Below are positions 18,906 through 29,041 of a stretch of DNA of 64,000 nucleotides, in pieces. The DNA is taken from contig NZ_CP048410.1 in assembly GCF_019357415.1 (NCBI RefSeq), positions 2,327,001 to 2,391,000 of the forward strand, written 5' to 3'. The DNA is from Gramella sp. MT6 (lineage in GTDB: Bacteria > Bacteroidota > Bacteroidia > Flavobacteriales > Flavobacteriaceae). Both the position numbers and the translations under genes were made by a program. The notes beneath the pieces are model-generated. The model searched no databases, had not been told where the DNA came from, and saw only the letters and a list, made by a program, of their open reading frames with translations. How positions within the stretch are numbered: position 1 is the stretch's first letter; each line of letters opens with the position of its first letter.

Positions 18906-21212
18906 ATGAATCAAGATTATATTAAACCTGATGCATGGTCGATCATAGAAGAAGAGTTTGATACGGGCCGAGTAAAATCTTCAGAAAGTTTATTCAGTAT
19001 AGGTAATGGTGCCATGGGGCAGCGTGCCAATTTCGAAGAGCATTATTCGGGACCAAGTTTCCAGGGAAGTTATATTGGAGGTGTTTTCTATCCAGATAAA
19101 ACGAAAGTAGGCTGGTGGAAGAACGGTTATCCGGAATATTTCGCGAAAGTACTGAACGCGCCAAACTGGATAGGGATCAATGTTTTTATCAATGATGAGA
19201 CTTTAGATCTTTATACCTGTAAAGAGGTGAAGAACTTCCGAAGGGAACTGAATATGAAAGAAGGTTTCCTGGCGAGATCTTTTGAAGCTACTTTATCAGG
19301 TGGTGCACAGATCGAAGTGAAGGCGGTTCGTTTTCTATCTATAGTAAATGATGAATTAGGTGCCATAAAATATGAAGTGACTCCTTTAAATGCGGATACA
19401 AGCGTTCGTTTTGAACCTTACCTTGACGGAAGTATCACCAATACCGATGCTAACTGGGAAGAACGTTTCTGGAAAACACTGGAAGTTAAAACAAATTCAG
19501 ATCGTGGATATATAGTTTCAAAAACTCTGAAAACCGAGTTTCATGTAGGCACTTATATGCAGTCTGAAATTCTGAAATCAGGAAAAAAAGTTGAGTTGTC
19601 TCCTGAAGTTAACACTTCTGAAGATAGCGTGACTTTTTCATATTCAGTAGACGTTGCCAAAGGGGAAACTGCCGGAATCGTAAAATATGCCGGTTATGTG
19701 ACCGATATGAATCATAAGAGAGCAGATCTTATTCAGGGCGCTTCTCTTGTGCTGGATAAAGCCGTTGAAAAAGGATTCGATAAGCTTAAGAATGAGCAAA
19801 AAGAGGCCTGGGCTTCAATCTGGGAAATGGCAGATATCACAATTTCAGGTGATGTTAAGGCGCAACAGGGAATTCGTTTCAATATTTTTCAACTGAACCA
19901 GACCTATCTGGGGAAGGATGAAAGACTTAATATTGGTCCAAAAGGATTTACCGGTGAGAAATACGGTGGTAGTACCTATTGGGATACTGAAGCATACTGT
20001 ATTCCTTTTTATATGGCTACTAAAGATCAGAAAGTTGCCAGAAAACTGCTTGCTTACAGGCATAACCACCTAGAAAAGGCAAAAGAGAATGCTCAGAAAT
20101 TAGGATTCTCGAATGGTGGTGCGCTTTACCCAATGGTGACCATGAACGGGGAAGAAAGCCACAACGAGTGGGAGATCACTTTCGAAGAGATACACCGTAA
20201 TGGAGCCATGGTCTTTGCTATTTATAACTATGTTAGATTCACCGGAGATTTTAGTTATATTCCTGAAAAAGGACTGGAAGTAATGATCGCGATCGCCAGG
20301 TTCTGGCATCAGCGTGCAAATTTCAGCAAAGCCAAAAACAAATACGTGATACTTGGAGTAACTGGGCCTAACGAATATGAGAATAACGTAAATAATAACT
20401 GGTATACCAACTATATCGCCAAGTGGTGTATAGAATATTGTCTGGAGATGATAGACAAGGTAAAGGATGGGCACCAGGAAGATTACACCAGGGTAATGGG
20501 ACTTACCTCCCTGAATGAAGGTGAGATGGCCAACTGGAGAGAGGTTGCAGAAGGAATGTATTTCCCATATTCTGAAGAACATGGAGTATTCTTGCAACAG
20601 GACGGATTCCTTGATAAAGAAATAATCCCGGTCTCAAAGCTGGATAAAAAACAACGTCCTATTAACCAAAAGTGGAGTTGGGACAGGATATTAAGATCTT
20701 GCTATATCAAACAGGCAGATGTGCTGCAGGGATTCTATTTCTTTGCTGATCATTTCAGCAAGGAAGAGCTTGAAAAACATTTCGACTTTTATGAACCATT
20801 AACCGTTCATGAATCCTCACTTTCTCCATGTGTACATAGTATTCAGGCAGCGTTATTAGGAAGAATGGAGCAGGCTTATGAATTCTATGTGAGAACTTCG
20901 AGACTTGATCTTGACGATTACAATAAAGAAGTAGAGGAAGGTTGCCATATTACGAGCATGGCTGGTACCTGGATGAGTATTGTAGAAGGATTTGGCGGAA
21001 TGCGAGTTGAAAATGACCAGCTTTCGTTCAAGCCTCAAATTCCTGAGCAGTGGGATGCTTATTCCTTTAAGATCAATTTCAGAGACAGGATACTGAAAGT
21101 TCACGTTTCTGCTAAGGAAACCAAATTTTCTCTGGAAGGAGAAGAGTCACTGGAAATTCTTGTAAATGGGAAAAAGGTGGAAGTTTCACCCAGCTCTCCA
21201 GTTAGTATCTAA
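18906..21212 (+). CDS. GH65 maltose phosphorylase
   Basis: Phosphorolyses maltose to glucose and beta-glucose-1-phosphate in the cytoplasm. The 768 residues follow the GH65 layout: N-terminal beta-sandwich (~1-280), helical linker, (alpha/alpha)6 barrel (~320-690) and small C-terminal beta sheet. GPNEYENNVNNNWYTN places the catalytic acid at Glu490, and the GEKYGGSTYWDTEAYC stretch is typical of maltose phosphorylases. No signal peptide is present. Coupling with pgmB supports maltose; kojibiose or trehalose specificity cannot be excluded from sequence alone. A terminator-like hairpin follows. Confidence 0.92.
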   Translation: MNQDYIKPDAWSIIEEEFDTGRVKSSESLFSIGNGAMGQRANFEEHYSGPSFQGSYIGGVFYPDKTKVGWWKNGYPEYFAKVLNAPNWIGINVFINDETLDLYTCKEVKNFRRELNMKEGFLARSFEATLSGGAQIEVKAVRFLSIVNDELGAIKYEVTPLNADTSVRFEPYLDGSITNTDANWEERFWKTLEVKTNSDRGYIVSKTLKTEFHVGTYMQSEILKSGKKVELSPEVNTSEDSVTFSYSVDVAKGETAGIVKYAGYVTDMNHKRADLIQGASLVLDKAVEKGFDKLKNEQKEAWASIWEMADITISGDVKAQQGIRFNIFQLNQTYLGKDERLNIGPKGFTGEKYGGSTYWDTEAYCIPFYMATKDQKVARKLLAYRHNHLEKAKENAQKLGFSNGGALYPMVTMNGEESHNEWEITFEEIHRNGAMVFAIYNYVRFTGDFSYIPEKGLEVMIAIARFWHQRANFSKAKNKYVILGVTGPNEYENNVNNNWYTNYIAKWCIEYCLEMIDKVKDGHQEDYTRVMGLTSLNEGEMANWREVAEGMYFPYSEEHGVFLQQDGFLDKEIIPVSKLDKKQRPINQKWSWDRILRSCYIKQADVLQGFYFFADHFSKEELEKHFDFYEPLTVHESSLSPCVHSIQAALLGRMEQAYEFYVRTSRLDLDDYNKEVEEGCHITSMAGTWMSIVEGFGGMRVENDQLSFKPQIPEQWDAYSFKINFRDRILKVHVSAKETKFSLEGEESLEILVNGKKVEVSPSSPVSI

Positions 21213-21220
21213 AATGAATC

Positions 21221-21255
21221 AAAGCCTGTTCCTTCCCGGAACGGGCTTTTCTTTT
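21221..21255 (+). terminator. Terminator-like hairpin between GH65 and the susA-like gene
   Basis: An 11-bp stem AAGCCTGTTCC / GGAACGGGCTT (one G-U pair) is followed by TTTTCTTTT. The next gene begins 11 nt later on the same strand with little room for a promoter, so this probably attenuates rather than ends the operon. Confidence 0.65.
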
Positions 21256-21266
21256 AAAAATCTAAA

Positions 21267-23105
21267 ATGAAAAGACTTTTATACCTACTTGCTTTTATTA
21301 TGAGTTTTAGTTCTAATGGTCAAATCGAAAAAATCGAACCACCCTTCTGGTGGAGCGATATGAATTTGCCGGAACTACAGATCATGTTCTATGGAAAGGA
21401 TATTGCTGAATTCAATGTAAGTGCCGATGAACCGGTTATCATTAATAATGTGCGCAGAACCGAAAATCCAAATTACCTTTTTGTCACTATTAATTCGGCC
21501 GATCTTAAAGCCGGGGATTATACCTTCAGTTTTAATAAAAAGGGGGAAAGTTCATTTGAACAAGAATATGAATTAAAGAATAGAGAAATGGGTTCGGCGG
21601 AAAGAAATGGATTTGATGCCTCAGACGCCATGTACCTGATCATGCCCGATAGATTTGCCAACGGTGATCTCAATAACGATTCTCATCCCGAAATGCAGGA
21701 AAAAGCAAACCGTGGAGAACAGGGCGGCCGCCATGGGGGTGACCTTCAGGGAGTGATAGATCAGCTTGATTACCTTGAAGACCTGGGCATCACGGCCTTA
21801 TGGAGTACACCATTACTTGCAGATGACGATGCGGGTTATTCCTACCATACCTACGCTCAAAGTGATGTATATAAGATAGATCCCAGATATGGTACAAATG
21901 AGGATTACCGTAGGCTTGCAGATGAAATGCATAATCGGGACATGAAACTAATTATGGATTATGTAACCAATCACTGGGGAGCAGAGCACTGGATGATCAA
22001 AGACCTGCCAACCTATGACTGGATACATCAATTCCCTGGATATGAAAATTCCAATTATCGTATGACCACGCAATACGATCCGCATAGGTCTGGGCGTGAT
22101 TTTAAATATTGTGTTGATGGATGGTTTACGAGTACGATGCCAGATCTTAATCAGGGAAATCCTCTGGTTCAGAATTACCTCATACAAAATGCGATCTGGT
22201 GGATAGAGTATGCTGGTCTGGATGGTTTTAGGGTAGATACTTACTCTTACAATGATAAAGAAGGTATCGCCAAATGGACCAAGGCGATCATGGATGAATA
22301 TCCTGATTTCAACATTGTTGGAGAGGTTTGGATGCATGATCAGGCACAGATCTCCTACTGGCAAAAGGATAGCGAGATTGGAGCTATACAGAGCTATAAT
22401 TCTCATTTACCATCGGTGATGGATTTTACATTGCATGATGCGATTAGTTCTATGTTCAATGAAAACGAATCCTCCTGGGATCGCGGAATGATCAAAGCGT
22501 ACGATAATTTCGTGAATGATTTTTTATATCCTGATATTAATAATCTTCTTGTTTTTGCTGAAAATCATGATACCAATAGATTCAATGAGATCTATGATGG
22601 TGATCTGGCCAAATATAAAATGGCTATGAGCCTTATCTTAACTACCCGGGGAATTCCGCAGTTATATTATGGTAGCGAGATAGGAATGCGTGGTGATAAA
22701 GGAAAAGGTGATGGGGACATAAGAAGGGATTTTCCTGGCGGTTGGGAAAATGATAAAAATAACGCCTTTACCTCTGAAGGTAGAACCGAAACTCAGGATG
22801 CATTTCATTCCTTTACCAAAAAAGTATTGAATTTTAGAAAGAACAATGAAGTATTGCACTTTGGTAAAATGCTGCAATTCCTTCCAGATAACAATGTCTA
22901 CGTTTATTTCAGATATAATGAGAACGATAGGGTGATGGTAGTTATCAATAATAGCTTAGAAAGCCGGGAACTTGATCTATCCAGGTATGCTGAAGGTTTA
23001 AAAGCACACGTTAGTGGGACCGATGTTATTTCAGAAAAAACTATCGAATTAAAGGACAAACTTTCCGTAGAAGGCCAAACCTCTATGATCATTAAATTAA
23101 TATAA
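21267..23105 (+). CDS. susA: Periplasmic GH13 cyclomaltodextrinase/neopullulanase (SusA-like)
   Basis: Hydrolyses imported maltodextrins to maltose and glucose. The 612-residue protein has a signal peptide (1-~19, cut near SNGQ), an N-terminal cyclomaltodextrinase beta domain (~20-105), the GH13 barrel (~115-520) and a C-terminal beta domain. Catalytic regions are DYVTNH (231-236), GFRVD with nucleophile Asp324, GEVW with acid/base Glu353 and NHD with Asp435. No lipobox is present, which fits a soluble periplasmic enzyme such as Bacteroides SusA. The symbol is by analogy. Confidence 0.88.
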   Translation: MKRLLYLLAFIMSFSSNGQIEKIEPPFWWSDMNLPELQIMFYGKDIAEFNVSADEPVIINNVRRTENPNYLFVTINSADLKAGDYTFSFNKKGESSFEQEYELKNREMGSAERNGFDASDAMYLIMPDRFANGDLNNDSHPEMQEKANRGEQGGRHGGDLQGVIDQLDYLEDLGITALWSTPLLADDDAGYSYHTYAQSDVYKIDPRYGTNEDYRRLADEMHNRDMKLIMDYVTNHWGAEHWMIKDLPTYDWIHQFPGYENSNYRMTTQYDPHRSGRDFKYCVDGWFTSTMPDLNQGNPLVQNYLIQNAIWWIEYAGLDGFRVDTYSYNDKEGIAKWTKAIMDEYPDFNIVGEVWMHDQAQISYWQKDSEIGAIQSYNSHLPSVMDFTLHDAISSMFNENESSWDRGMIKAYDNFVNDFLYPDINNLLVFAENHDTNRFNEIYDGDLAKYKMAMSLILTTRGIPQLYYGSEIGMRGDKGKGDGDIRRDFPGGWENDKNNAFTSEGRTETQDAFHSFTKKVLNFRKNNEVLHFGKMLQFLPDNNVYVYFRYNENDRVMVVINNSLESRELDLSRYAEGLKAHVSGTDVISEKTIELKDKLSVEGQTSMIIKLI

Positions 23106-23133
23106 CCACATTTAAAATTAAAAAACACACGTT

Positions 23134-24579
23134 ATGAGAAGACTTTTATTAGCCTTTTTAACGGTCTCATTGCTTATTTCCTGTAAGGATGAACCTAAAA
23201 AAGATTCAGTGGAGGCCACAGGTGAGGATACTTTAAAACTGGCACCTATAGATAATGAGATTCTGGAATCTGCCGTTATCTACGAAGCAAATATCCGTCA
23301 ATATTCACCTGAAGGTACTTTCGATGCATTTAGCAAGGATATTCCACAACTTAAAGAATTAGGAGTGAAGGTGATCTGGTTAATGCCGATGTATCCTATT
23401 TCAATGAAGAACAGGAAAGCCACCGGTGGCCGGGATGTAGAAGATATTGAAGATCCTGAAGAGCGTAAAAAATATTTGGGAAGTTATTATGCGATCTCAG
23501 ATTATACGGCTGTGAATCCTGAACATGGGACCATGGAAGATTTTGACGAATTGGTAGAAACTGCACACGAGAACGGAATGTATGTTATCCTGGACTGGGT
23601 TGCGAACCATACCGGTTGGGATCACCAGTGGCTTACAGATCATAAGGATTGGTATACCCAAAACGAAAAAGGTGAAGTTGTGGATCCAATTAATGATGAG
23701 ACCGGAGAATCCTGGGGTTGGACAGATGTTGCCGACCTCAATTTTGACAACCCTGAATTGCGTGAAGCGATGATAGAAGACATGTTATTTTGGGTAAAAG
23801 AGCATGACATCGACGGATTTAGAGCAGATGCGGCACATTCGGTTCCTACAGATTTCTGGGAAACAGCGGCAAAGAAGATAAAAGAGGAGAAGCCTGTATT
23901 TATGCTGGCTGAAGCTGATAATCCTAAAGATCTTTTTCATAATGCCTTTGATATGGGTTATAACTGGGAAGGTCATCATTTGATGAATAGTATTGCCAAA
24001 GGCGAAAAAACTGCGAAAGACTGGGACGATTATATGAAGAAGATAGACACGACTTTTCAGGATGATGATTATCTAATGAATTTTGTCACCAACCACGACG
24101 AGAACTCCTGGGCCGGAACGGCTAACGAAAGAATGGGAGAAGCTTCAGAGGCCATGCTTGCTTTAACTTATACACTTCCGGGTATGCCTTTGATCTATAG
24201 CGGACAGGAATATGACATGGATAAAAGATTATTGTTTTTTGAAAAAGATACGATCCCGAAAACAAAAGGGAAAGTTTATCCGATTTTAGAAAAACTTGGA
24301 GAATTGAAAAATAGTACTGCAGCTCTACATGGAGCAAAGGAAGCCGCGGCATATTCTAATGTTGAAACTTCGGCCGAAGAGAAGGTATTAGCTTTCAAAA
24401 GAGAGAAAAATGGATCTGTATTATATTATGTAGCTAATATGACGGCGAAACCTGTTTCGTTTACTGCGGAAATTTCAGGGGATTTTCATGATTATATGAG
24501 CAACTCTGAGTTCTCAATTTCTGAAGGAGAGGAAATGCAATTTAAACCCTGGGAGTTTAAAATTTTGATAAATAATTAA
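23134..24579 (+). CDS. GH13 alpha-amylase lipoprotein (SusG-like)
   Basis: Cleaves alpha-glucan. The 481-residue protein carries a lipoprotein signal ending LLISC (Cys17) followed by KDE, which resembles the Bacteroidota surface-export signal, so it may face outward (inference). GH13 regions are DWVANH (154-159), GFRAD with nucleophile Asp232, LAEAD with acid/base Glu260 and TNHDEN with Asp322. It is short for GH13 and lacks extra binding modules; a small beta domain ends the protein. It lies 28 nt after the susA-like gene and is followed by a strong terminator. Confidence 0.88.
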   Translation: MRRLLLAFLTVSLLISCKDEPKKDSVEATGEDTLKLAPIDNEILESAVIYEANIRQYSPEGTFDAFSKDIPQLKELGVKVIWLMPMYPISMKNRKATGGRDVEDIEDPEERKKYLGSYYAISDYTAVNPEHGTMEDFDELVETAHENGMYVILDWVANHTGWDHQWLTDHKDWYTQNEKGEVVDPINDETGESWGWTDVADLNFDNPELREAMIEDMLFWVKEHDIDGFRADAAHSVPTDFWETAAKKIKEEKPVFMLAEADNPKDLFHNAFDMGYNWEGHHLMNSIAKGEKTAKDWDDYMKKIDTTFQDDDYLMNFVTNHDENSWAGTANERMGEASEAMLALTYTLPGMPLIYSGQEYDMDKRLLFFEKDTIPKTKGKVYPILEKLGELKNSTAALHGAKEAAAYSNVETSAEEKVLAFKREKNGSVLYYVANMTAKPVSFTAEISGDFHDYMSNSEFSISEGEEMQFKPWEFKILINN

Positions 24580-24599
24580 ATAAACTCATAAATATTTGC

Positions 24600-24628
24600 A
24601 AAAAGCCACTTAATAGTGGCTTTTTTTA
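24600..24628 (+). terminator. Intrinsic terminator of the rightward maltose operon
   Basis: A hairpin AAAAGCCACT / AGTGGCTTTTTTT with a TAAT loop and a T-run lies 20 nt after the GH13 lipoprotein stop. Confidence 0.88.
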
Positions 24629-24640
24629 TTAGTTATTAAC

Positions 24641-24654
24641 CGAAAACGTTTTAG
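24641..24654. promoter_or_regulatory. LacI-type operator upstream of pfkA
   Basis: CGAAAACGTTTTAG shares 12 of 14 bases with the centre of the susC operator and has a perfect AAAACGTTTT core (24643-24652). It sits between the terminator and pfkA, 51 nt before the ATG, in a typical control position. Confidence 0.65.
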
Positions 24655-24704
24655 TTTTTTCCGAAATTAGGTAAATGGTTTGAAAGGAGTTAGCTTTGAG
24701 CTTA

Positions 24705-25691
24705 ATGGGTGAAAAAATTAAAAACATTGCGGTTTTAACATCAGGAGGAGATGCTCCTGGAATGAATGCTGCAATTAGAGCAGTAGTTCGTGCATGTTCG
24801 TTCTATAAACTTGAGTGCACCGGAGTTTACAGAGGTTATCAGGGGCTTATTGAAGCTGATTTCGAAACACTTGATGCTCGCTCTGTGAGAAATATCATCA
24901 ATAAAGGAGGAACTTTTTTAAAATCTACACGTTCCGAGGAGTTTAAAACCAAAGAAGGAAGAAAAAAGGCTTATGAGAACCTCAAGGCGAACAGCGTTGA
25001 TGGGCTTGTAGTTATTGGGGGTGATGGTACATTTACCGGAGGGCAGATTTTTAGCCAGGAATTCAATTTCCCTATCGTGGGAATTCCCGCAACCATAGAT
25101 AACGACATTAATGGTACCGATTATACGCTAGGATATGATACTGCTTTGAATACGGTGGTAGAAGCGATCGATAAGATTCGCGACACTGCCAGTTCACATA
25201 ACAGGCTTTTCCTTATCGAAGTTATGGGAAGAGATGCTGGTGATATCGCCTTGAATAGCGGTATTGGAGCAGGAGCAGAGGAGATTCTGATCCCGGAAGA
25301 AAACCTGGGAGCAGAAAGACTTATTGAGTCTCTACGAAAGAGTAAAAAATCAGGAAAGACTTCCAGTATAATTGTTGTCGCCGAAGGTGAAAAAAGTGGT
25401 AAGAACATATTTGAGCTTGCCAGCTATATTGAGGAGAATCTGGACGAATATGAAATTAGAGTTTCAGTTCTTGGTCATATCCAGCGTGGTGGATCACCAA
25501 GTTGTTTTGACCGTGTCCTGGCCAGTAAACTGGGTGTAGGCGCTGTAGAAGCTCTTATGGAAAATAAAACTGAAATAATGATAGGGATACATCACCAAAA
25601 AGTGGTGCATGTAGACCTGGTTACCGCAATTAAAGGTGACGCGAAAATAGATAAAGAATTAAGAAGGGTGGCAGACATCACTTCTGTATAA
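24705..25691 (+). CDS. pfkA: ATP-dependent 6-phosphofructokinase
   Basis: Phosphorylates fructose-6-phosphate to fructose-1,6-bisphosphate, the committed step of glycolysis. The 328-residue protein has the normal bacterial length. TSGGDAPGMN near the start binds ATP, GGDGTF binds Mg-ATP, PATIDNDI carries the catalytic Asp132, and GHIQRGGSPSCFDR lines the substrate site. AGGAG at 24685-24689 would suit an in-frame TTG at 24696, but the ATG of MGEKIKNIAV matches the family start. It sits behind a LacI-type operator and 15 nt before gapA. Confidence 0.95.
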   Translation: MGEKIKNIAVLTSGGDAPGMNAAIRAVVRACSFYKLECTGVYRGYQGLIEADFETLDARSVRNIINKGGTFLKSTRSEEFKTKEGRKKAYENLKANSVDGLVVIGGDGTFTGGQIFSQEFNFPIVGIPATIDNDINGTDYTLGYDTALNTVVEAIDKIRDTASSHNRLFLIEVMGRDAGDIALNSGIGAGAEEILIPEENLGAERLIESLRKSKKSGKTSSIIVVAEGEKSGKNIFELASYIEENLDEYEIRVSVLGHIQRGGSPSCFDRVLASKLGVGAVEALMENKTEIMIGIHHQKVVHVDLVTAIKGDAKIDKELRRVADITSV

Positions 25692-26705
<1,014 letters not shown>

Positions 26706-26711
26706 TATTTT

Positions 26712-26785
26712 AAATCTGAAATAAGCACAGTTTTCAACAGATTAAATCGTAAATTTAATCCCTGAATTGTGTTTATTTCTGATTT
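26712..26785. repeat. Nested inverted repeat after gapA
   Basis: The arms 26712-26729 and 26768-26785 form an almost complete 18-bp stem. Between them GATTAAAT/ATTTAATC (26740-26760) forms a second hairpin. The element fills most of the 99-nt gapA-kinase gap and lacks a U-run, so it is more likely an RNA-stability or processing element than a terminator. Confidence 0.5.
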
Positions 26786-26804
26786 TAATAAATCATAAGA
26801 ACAA

Positions 26805-27665
26805 ATGATCTTAATTGCTGATGGAGGTTCCACTAAATGCGACTGGATACTTCTAAATAATGAAGGAGAACAGATTTTCAAAACCAGAACAAAAGGTTTG
26901 AATCCTGCGGTTTTTAAGGAACCGGTTCTGGAAGAAAGACTTTCCGAAAATCCGGAGCTTGCAGAAGTGAAAGATAAGGTGGAAAAGGTCCATTTCTATG
27001 GTGCCGGTTGCGGTACCCCAACTCCTCGAGAATTATTGAAAAGTATTATCGCTAACTATTTTACCAATGCAGATGAAGTATTGGTGATGGAAGATATGGT
27101 GGCAGCAGTATATGCTGCTACTACTGAACCAGGAATCGTTTGTATTCTAGGTACAGGATCTAATAGTTGCTATTATGATGGAGAAAAAATTCATCAGGCG
27201 GTAGATTCCCTGGGTTATATTCTAATGGATGAAGCTAGCGGAAACTACTTTGGGAAACGACTTATTCGTGATTATTATTATAAGCGAATGCCTCCTGAAA
27301 TAGCTGAAAAGTTCGAGGATAAATTCGATCTTAATTCTGATACTATTAAGATGAACCTTTATAGAAAGGAAAATCCTAATACATATCTCGCGCATTTTGC
27401 TGAATTCATTTTTACCAATGAGCGCAATGGGTATTTCTATAAACTTTTACATGAAGGTTTAACAGATTTTGTGCATTCAAGAGTTTTATCTTATCCACAG
27501 GTTACATCTGTACCGGTTCATTTTATAGGGACTATAGCTTTCTTTAGTGAAGATATTATAAGAGCTGTTCTACAACCTTATGGTATTAAACTTGGTAATA
27601 TTGTAAGAAGGCCAATAGATGCACTCATTGAATATTATAGACAAAATGTGATTAAAGTTTCCTAA
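26805..27665 (+). CDS. BadF/BadG/BcrA/BcrD-type ATPase, probable N-acetylglucosamine kinase-like sugar kinase
   Basis: A 286-residue member of the ASKHA (actin/sugar kinase/Hsp70) fold. The phosphate-1 motif ADGGSTKCDW (5-14), the VLGTGSNS-like phosphate-2 motif (ILGTGSNSCYY, ~113-123) and a third Gly-rich segment (DEASGNYFG) are present. Bacteroidota homologues are usually annotated as N-acetylglucosamine kinases. The true substrate (glucose, glucosamine or GlcNAc) is not readable here. Position after pfkA-gapA would suit phosphorylating the free glucose released by maltose phosphorylase, which is inference. A strong terminator follows. Confidence 0.75.
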   Translation: MILIADGGSTKCDWILLNNEGEQIFKTRTKGLNPAVFKEPVLEERLSENPELAEVKDKVEKVHFYGAGCGTPTPRELLKSIIANYFTNADEVLVMEDMVAAVYAATTEPGIVCILGTGSNSCYYDGEKIHQAVDSLGYILMDEASGNYFGKRLIRDYYYKRMPPEIAEKFEDKFDLNSDTIKMNLYRKENPNTYLAHFAEFIFTNERNGYFYKLLHEGLTDFVHSRVLSYPQVTSVPVHFIGTIAFFSEDIIRAVLQPYGIKLGNIVRRPIDALIEYYRQNVIKVS

Positions 27666-27688
27666 TCACTATAAAATATTAGTATTAG

Positions 27689-27716
27689 AGGCCTGTTTTT
27701 AACAGGCCTTTTTTTT
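27689..27716 (+). terminator. Intrinsic terminator after the sugar kinase gene
   Basis: AGGCCTGTT / AACAGGCCT with a 3-nt loop is followed by eight Ts. Confidence 0.9.
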
Positions 27717-27817
27717 GGTATTGTTTTAAGAAAATTTAGTAATCATTTAAGATTTAATAGGTTATAAGCTTTTAAATCGAAAAAATAAGTTAATTTAATT
27801 GGCTCTACGCTTATGAA

Positions 27818-28960
27818 ATGACAGTCGCTTCAGAAATATTAAAACGAAATAGTTCTCAGATCATGGAGAATTGGGAGTCTTTGGTGAAAAAAGAAATCCC
27901 TGCGTCTAATATTTCAAGCGATCTTGCATTAAGGAATCAATTACCAAATGTTCTGGAAGATATTGCCGATATTATTGATCTCTATGATGAATTTTCGGAA
28001 TTAGAAAAGAATAAAAAGTATGAGGCTATTCTAAAGAATAGCTATGATCATGGCCGGCACAGGGCTACAACTTCGCATTACACCTTGCAGCAAATCCTCA
28101 AGGAATATGTTATTTTTCATAAGGTTCTTACCGAAACACTTGTAAAGAACAAGGTATATACTAAGAAAGTAGGCAATACACTGAAGTATACATTGGAGAC
28201 CGCTATGCTCACCTCTGCTACCTCATTTAGTGATTCTTTGCAGGAAATGCGGGAAAAACTTATTGGTACCCTTGCCCACGATATTAGAAATCCTATCTCA
28301 GCTGCTTATTTCGCTTTAGATGTGATCAATTCCAGTGATGATAAGGAAAGGATAGAAAGTCTTAAAACCATGGGGTTGCGAAGTCTTAAAAAATCTCTGG
28401 ATCTCGTTGAAGGTCTTCTGGATGCTATCAGTGTTAAGGCCGGTGAGGGAATAACCCTGAACTTTTCTGAAATCGATCTGGTAAGAGAAATAAGGTGGGT
28501 TTATAAGGAAGCGTCAGAGATCTATAATAATGAAATCAATTTTGAATGTAAGGAGAAAGAGATCATCGGAATTTTTGATGGCACGGCATTACGACGGGTG
28601 GTAGAAAATCTAGTTGCTAATGCTGTCAAATATGGTTCAAGAAATTCGAAGATAGCAATGATGATAGAAAATGCTGTTGACGAGGTTGTTATCAAGGTTC
28701 ATAACATTGGTAAGCCAATTAATAAAAGCAGCCAGTCTGAGATTTTTGAATTCCTGAATAGGGGATCAAAATCACAAAATTCTGAACTGGCAGGCTGGGG
28801 TATGGGCCTCACTTTAGTTAAAAGTGTAGCTTTGGCTCATGGAGGTAAGGTTACTTTAGAAAGCAACAAAGAACAGGGAACTACATTTTCAATTATACTG
28901 AAGAAAAATTTTAATCAACCTGGAAAGGTTCGAACAGAACTCAATTATTCACCCAATTAA
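27818..28960 (+). CDS. Orphan cytoplasmic histidine kinase with RsbRD-like N-terminal domain
   Basis: The 380-residue kinase has no membrane segment. Residues ~1-140 are all-helical and resemble the RsbRD N-terminal sensor (SSQIMENWESLVKKEIP start). A HisKA domain carries the H-box LAHDIRNP with His154. A HATPase domain follows with the N-box ENLVANAVKYG and G-boxes GWGMGL. No response regulator lies beside it. The input signal is unknown; related N-terminal domains sense stress or bind small ligands. It is monocistronic by spacing, with a terminator upstream and an 81-nt gap downstream. Confidence 0.85.
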   Translation: MTVASEILKRNSSQIMENWESLVKKEIPASNISSDLALRNQLPNVLEDIADIIDLYDEFSELEKNKKYEAILKNSYDHGRHRATTSHYTLQQILKEYVIFHKVLTETLVKNKVYTKKVGNTLKYTLETAMLTSATSFSDSLQEMREKLIGTLAHDIRNPISAAYFALDVINSSDDKERIESLKTMGLRSLKKSLDLVEGLLDAISVKAGEGITLNFSEIDLVREIRWVYKEASEIYNNEINFECKEKEIIGIFDGTALRRVVENLVANAVKYGSRNSKIAMMIENAVDEVVIKVHNIGKPINKSSQSEIFEFLNRGSKSQNSELAGWGMGLTLVKSVALAHGGKVTLESNKEQGTTFSIILKKNFNQPGKVRTELNYSPN

Positions 28961-29041
28961 ACTCAATTAATAATACTCAAATTTGAATGTGAACACGTTC
29001 ATTTAAATTCCAAAGACCCTGCATAAAAAAATCTTTAAGAT

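Noticed and set aside
20100..20597. 165-codon antisense frame opposite the GH65 gene
   Set aside because: It lies wholly within a strongly conserved enzyme gene, has no recognisable protein features and is a by-product of that codon usage.
21214..21258. 14-codon ORF starting at the ATG right after the GH65 stop
   Set aside because: It is only the reading of the terminator hairpin sequence and has no amino acid bias that would suggest a leader peptide.
28985..29016. Operator palindrome (GAACACGTTC) upstream of the yifB-type gene
   Set aside because: The centre is asymmetric and there is no regulator nearby to which it could belong.
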